Source: Phoronis ovalis
Lineage: Eukaryota; Phoronida; Phoronidae
NCBI GenBank assembly: GCA_028565635.1
Contig: JAOXYB010044470.1
Location: forward strand, 1-12,510
Direction: 5' to 3'
Length of the DNA: 12,510 bases
Under the pieces are notes generated by a model, which saw only the letters and a program-made list of their open reading frames with translations, ran no database searches and was not told the DNA's origin. Position 1 is the first letter of the stretch; each line of letters begins with the position of its first letter. Both the position numbers and the translations under genes were made by a program. Positions 8,466-12,510 of the stretch are shown here, one piece after another.

Positions 8466-9278
8466 TTCAAAGAATAAAATGTATGTTAGTAAATTTTCGA
8501 GAAGTTCCAGCTAGTATAACATAAAAGAAGGTTGAAAAAGGGTATAGACGGTATTTTATAAATTATGTGATTAACTTAACGCGAATAAATCAGCTCTGAT
8601 AAATCGATTCCGTGCCTTGGGTCGGAGTTAAAGTTAGCCAACCACGTCAGCTGTTTTGGCTCCTGATATACTGTTTATCCGCCGTCACATAGAAGACATG
8701 GTACTTGTCTAAGTTAAAGTGTGCAATGACCAGCTGATGGCAAGCAATGTCGAACGTTTTTTCCTCGCTTTCTTGAAAAAGTATTACTGATTTACCTTCA
8801 CTGAGTATTGAGGAATCTCTTGGTGATTTTATTGTTTAATACTGGGCAGGGTTTGGGCGAAAATGCGAACCCTATTAGCGTCTCGGGGTATGTTTGTGTT
8901 ATGCGGACCTTTTATATTATGCTTACTTTTCGGAACCCAAGTCCCGGGGGGGTAACAGTCAGAATAGCTGGGTACGCATGTTCGTTACAAAAAACCGTGT
9001 GAAAGGGCATGTTTTTCAGCATTCAGACGGGGCACCCAATACGCCCTGAAAAGGGTATAAAATAGCTTAAAAATCTTACAAAAACGAAAATTTAGTCCCA
9101 AAAATAATAAAAGGGTGTTTTTTTACTAGCTAGTTTCAAGACCGAAATAGAATATCTTGTTTTCAGATATGAAAAAAAAATGTTGTATGTTTTTCAAGGC
9201 AATACATTTACAATACAAATACACACCATCACTATGACACTAACTGCCGATAATTTACTCATAGACGTAACGGAAAAT
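8466..9278. other. Noncoding stretch with a G-rich, repeat-like segment
   Basis: Between about 8840 and 9055 there are unusual G/C-rich tracts (GGGCAGGGTTTGGGCG, TCCCGGGGGGGTAAC, GACGGGGCACCC) within AT-rich DNA. A 64-codon frame at 8808-9002 overlaps them but resembles no known protein. The tract pattern looks like a fragment of an interspersed repeat, which could not be named from sequence alone. Confidence 0.35.
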
Positions 9279-9290
9279 CCCCCCCCCCCC
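9279..9290 (+). repeat. Poly-C run of 12
   Basis: Twelve consecutive C residues lie between AAAAT and ACTTGCC. This is a homopolymer microsatellite in otherwise AT-rich sequence and a likely site of length variation and sequencing error. Confidence 0.9.
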
Positions 9291-9340
9291 ACTTGCCTTG
9301 GATACAAGTTTCAGTCCTAAATGAGGCTGCATTTACGATG

Positions 9341-9436
9341 TCATACTTTCAATCGTGCCTGCACCTAGCCAAATACAATATGGCTGCCAAATACAAGATG
9401 GCTACCAAACATATCGCGTTTTTGCAAAAATATCAT
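9341..9436 (-). repeat. Dispersed repeat family, copy A (inverted)
   Basis: Read on the minus strand, this stretch matches 11011-11105: a GTTTTTGCAAAAA-like block, then GCCATCTTG and GCCATATTG motifs joined by TATTTGGC. The core of about 45 bases agrees at close to 90% by eye, with looser similarity outward on both sides. Together with copy B it forms a widely spaced inverted repeat around 1.6 kb of AT-rich DNA. Confidence 0.7.
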
Positions 9437-11004
9437 TAACATAAAAAAGAGAAGGATTTCAAAGCAATTTTCAGTTATATTTGTTCGTATTATTATCCAA
9501 TTTGGCTGTTAAATTTAAGGATGTGGCTTAATTGCCTTTATTTTGACAAGTATATAGTCGGAAAAACTATTATTACAATGACAGGACTATTTTGAGAATT
9601 ATCCTACCACGCTGCTTAGATTGACTATTTGGGCACAAGGAATTGCATCTATATATATTATGAATATGAATTAGCACATATATGTTTTAGAAGTACAGTT
9701 CCATTGATCAAAATAATAAATTAAAGAAATATATAATTATCAAATTTATGTCATTGCTCATTACATTTCATTAGCAAAAACATGTTAAATAATTATTTTC
9801 ATTGTCTTTTAAAAAGAAAATAAGTAGAATTACTTTTAAACAAGTACTGGTAATTAATAAATAGAATCCCTGGTGGGTTGTAACTTGAACTTCAAAAGGC
9901 ATGCTCTGTTACTAAAGTACTTCCTGTTGGAATATGCTCCTACAAAATGTTAATTACAAACAATATTTAGAATCCCAATTTCACAATCTTTATTCAACAA
10001 AATATAAGCACTTCCTCAAATATGAGGCTCTAAGCAGAAAACTTACCTTAACAAGATATCCAAATGTTAGATTCCATATAATCCAGATAATCATTAATTT
10101 CATGGTTGAAAATACTGTATTTTTCACACTTTATTTTGTGAAGAAAAACAACTAACCTCAGTTAATAAAATTGTAGCCCTGTCTTGACATTAATGCCAGT
10201 AATTTAAACAGTACAGTTATCCCTATTAGAAACACGTTCATGAAGATAGCTGAAACACCTATGATATGACAAGATAAATATATATATTGTTTTTATAGCA
10301 CATTCTAAAAATGTTACTGATTAAACAATTTCATAAGCAAAAAATATTGCATCATTGATTATACCCAGATGTACTGCATCAGACTATTAAAAGCAAATTG
10401 TTTTTTAGCACATGACATAAACATGTACTATTTGATATGATATCATGATGTACTAAGCAAATTCCTTTAATGATGTAATATTCGATTGATCAGGCAAAGC
10501 CAGATAATTACATATTCATCTAACTTTAATTACCTGTAATTTCTTAATGAAGGCTCAAACAAAAAAAATCACATAGATAACTTATTTCTCATCTATTACC
10601 TCATAAAAATACTTATACGTTATCGTTACAGACTAGATACATTTCAAAAGATTAACGTAAATTTATAATTATTTCTAAAAGTATGGGACAATTTAAACCT
10701 TACATACCTTAAAAGTAACCACGTTCCTTACACCCACTCACAATATTTACAAATGAAAAAACAGCGCCAAATAAAAAGAACTAATGATACACTTACCAAA
10801 ATATCGTTAATTGCATATTTCTTCAAAACTACATTGTCACAATTGAAAATCACATTAGATATATTTCCCTTTCTACTTAATATTCTGCCTGCCTGCGCTT
10901 TTTTCATCCTTGAACAGTTATTAGCTAAAACAGATACATTCCTACATATTGCTCATTGATTACATTGCCACGCCAAGGACTATATCAATGCTGCATATCT
11001 TATA
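9437..11004. other. AT-rich noncoding stretch between inverted repeat copies A and B
   Basis: Very AT-rich DNA holding only short frames of low-complexity composition (for example 9934-10155 and 10753-10959), which I do not call genes. I see no transposase motif, although the stretch is flanked by inverted copies of the same repeat. A short palindrome, ATGATATCAT, lies near 10438. Confidence 0.45.
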
Positions 11005-11165
11005 AAACCATATTTTTGTAAAAACACAATAATATATTTGGCAGCCATCTTGTATTTGGCAGTAATATTGTATTTGCCAAAGGGCATGGAAAGTGTGTAG
11101 CAGTTCTTGCTTTTACATTTTGTGTTTGTTTACGCCTTAGACATGTTGCAAGTGTCAAATTAAAA
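11005..11165 (+). repeat. Dispersed repeat family, copy B
   Basis: The order of blocks is AAACCATA, TTTGTAAAAACACAATA, two GCCAT/GGCAG-type motifs, TTGTATTTGCCA, AGCAGTTCTTG, TTTTGTGTT and GTCAAATTAAA. The same order recurs about 516 bases downstream in copy C at roughly 70% identity, and in reverse in copy A. No open frame of interest lies in it. It is interpreted as an old, diverged interspersed repeat. Confidence 0.75.
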
Positions 11166-11521
11166 TACTGTTTCTAAAAAAAACGCTGGATTTTTGGTGA
11201 CCATATTGGATTTAGTAGCCATTTTGACTAATTTTTGAATATTGCTATAACAACAATTGTTTACTATGGGAATATGTACAATAATGCATTGTTTCCCCTG
11301 TTTAACATGTTTTACACATCCTCAGTAACTTTTATTCTGTTTTAAAATATTATACCGCTTAATAGTTTTTCGAATTTAATCTGGATCAAAATAAAGGCAT
11401 CCATCTTAAATTTGGCAGCCATATTGGATATTAACACGAACGACTGTAATTAAAATTGTTAAAAGATCGTTCTCTATGCATTAACTACCTTTTTCCAGTA
11501 ACACATATCAATAATAAAAAT

Positions 11522-11680
11522 TAAACCATACGTTTGTAAAAACACAATATGTTTGATGACCATTTTGTGTTTTACAGCCATATTGGATTTGCCACAAGGA
11601 TGGACAATGTTTAGCAGTTCTTGTTTATACGTTTTGTGTTGTTTTTGCCCTTACAAATGATACAGATGTCAGATTAAACA
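11522..11680 (+). repeat. Dispersed repeat family, copy C
   Basis: This is a direct-orientation relative of copy B. It shares TTTGTAAAAACACAATA, a GCCATATTGGATTTGCCA block, TTTAGCAGTTCTTG, GTTTTGTGTTG and GTCAGATTAAA. Between B and C lie two more partial motif hits (ACCATATTGGATTTAGTAGCC near 11200 and GGCAGCCATATTGGATATT near 11417), so the family may be built of shorter internal modules. Confidence 0.7.
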
Positions 11681-12430
11681 ATAACTATGTATGGGCGAGT
11701 CATTTAGAATAATATTTATAAATCACAATTGTTTTTCTACCGATTGCACATGTTGAAAATGAAACAAAGGAAATTATTTTTTTTGCAACAGAAGGTGTTG
11801 CGCAGTAGCTGGTACTATCAAATATTAATCATATCATCAACTATCAAGTATTCGCTACTTCGAGTAATATGATGAAAAAAGGATTGGCACAATTTAGTAT
11901 CGAAGTATGTCTACCGTGTTTTAAAGTTTGTTGAAATTCTTTTTACGAGTTCTTTTCTCCAGGCATAGTTGAAATATACGAAGGTTTATAACTTCGATAG
12001 TTTATCAATCACCCGGATGTATCCTACCAATTTAGCAGTGTAATTCATACTTCCCGCTTCTACTTAGGGATTGATGTTCTAATTTTAATTAAAATTAGAG
12101 ATGTGCTTTTAAAATTTTACAACCATTAGAATTTATCGGGGAACTGCTCAATTTTAATGCATCTAATAATTGAAAGAGAATCAAGTAATTCACTAAATGC
12201 TGCACTGGAGCGGTATTTGGACATTTTTTCAAGTACACTTTTAAAACATGATATTAGCTATATTACACAAATAAAAATTACGTTTAATAATCTGGGAGGA
12301 ACTTGATTTTCTACACACTATAATCTTTGTTTTATAACCCGTAGTTGGAATGCTTCCGTATTTAAGCAGATTAGGACGCATTTAAGTTTACAGATCAGAT
12401 TATTTTATATCCAAATTGAATACCTAGACA
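11681..12430. other. AT-rich noncoding stretch
   Basis: No gene is seen. It includes a small nested hairpin at 11829-11873 (ATCATAT / ATATGAT outside, AAGTA / TACTT inside), a CGAAG / CTTCG hairpin at 11979-11996 and the palindrome at 12079-12098. Confidence 0.45.
12079..12098. repeat. Perfect 20-bp palindrome
   Basis: CTAATTTTAATTAAAATTAG equals its own reverse complement. It contains two inverted TAATTTTA-type homeodomain-like cores. In such AT-rich DNA it may be chance, and no target gene is in view. Confidence 0.6.
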
Positions 12431-12510
12431 GGAGGGGGGTAGGGGGTACCCCCAAGGTACAATGCTCGCACTTAAAAATCGGCAATGCTCGCTGCTCGCA
12501 CTTAAGAAGA
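12431..12510. repeat. G-rich palindrome and short GCTCGC repeats at window edge
   Basis: A G-rich run leads into the perfect palindrome GGGGGTACCCCC (12442-12453). It is followed by AATGCTCGCACTTAA, and then by a second, slightly altered copy (AATGCTCGC and GCTCGCACTTAAG) up to the last base. The composition change and the restarting motif suggest the edge of a repeat element or a short tandem array cut by the window. Confidence 0.45.

Noticed and set aside
9934-10959. Short open frames of 73 and 68 codons
   Set aside because: Low-complexity AT-driven composition, no motif and no conserved pattern. Such lengths are expected by chance in this stretch.
11975-12000. loxP-like words TATACGAAG and ATAACTTCG
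   Set aside because: Arm order, spacing and length do not match a recombinase site. It is a small CGAAG/CTTCG hairpin in AT-rich DNA and likely chance.

Overview
The window looks like nuclear DNA from an animal, most likely a marine invertebrate; a bivalve or other lophotrochozoan is a guess. The background is very AT-rich. There are no bacterial-style packed genes, one gene sits in several kilobases of noncoding sequence, and old dispersed repeats and foldback sequences surround it. No rRNA, tRNA, CRISPR array, intact transposase or reverse transcriptase was found.

The one convincing gene runs on the minus strand from 8214 to 4480. It is a 1244-residue, uninterrupted open frame. An N-terminal helical part leads into a nucleotidyltransferase-like domain of the GlnD/DUF294 type (residues about 150-290, with the GS...D-x-E signature at 196-210). 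A helical segment resembling the DUF294 C-terminal domain follows (about 385-452). The protein ends in 16 tandem 43-residue tetratricopeptide (TPR) repeats of the kinesin-light-chain/nephrocystin type (556-1243). The 129-bp DNA repeats are so alike that block duplications can be read directly, including one 322-bp stretch that is identical at a 645-bp offset.

Downstream of the TAA stop, about 355 bp of further TPR repeats persist as decayed sequence with stops and compensating indels. They end just before an AATAAA signal, so the gene was once about three repeats longer. Upstream of the start codon is a CpG-rich patch with a perfect CRE palindrome and three CCAAT boxes, the best promoter candidate.

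Layout by region: 1-430 holds a weakly coding-like minus-strand stretch. 430-2320 is anonymous AT-rich DNA with one hairpin. 2323-2850 is a long imperfect inverted repeat (foldback element). 2968-3213 is a second, CpG-rich inverted repeat. 3214-4109 is anonymous. 4110-8465 is the gene with its 3' relic and promoter. 8466-9340 is anonymous DNA with a G-rich segment and a poly-C run. 9341-11680 carries three copies of a dispersed repeat family containing GCCATNTTG motifs, one copy inverted. 11680-12510 is anonymous and ends in a G-rich palindrome and short GCTCGC repeats that may be the edge of another repeat element.
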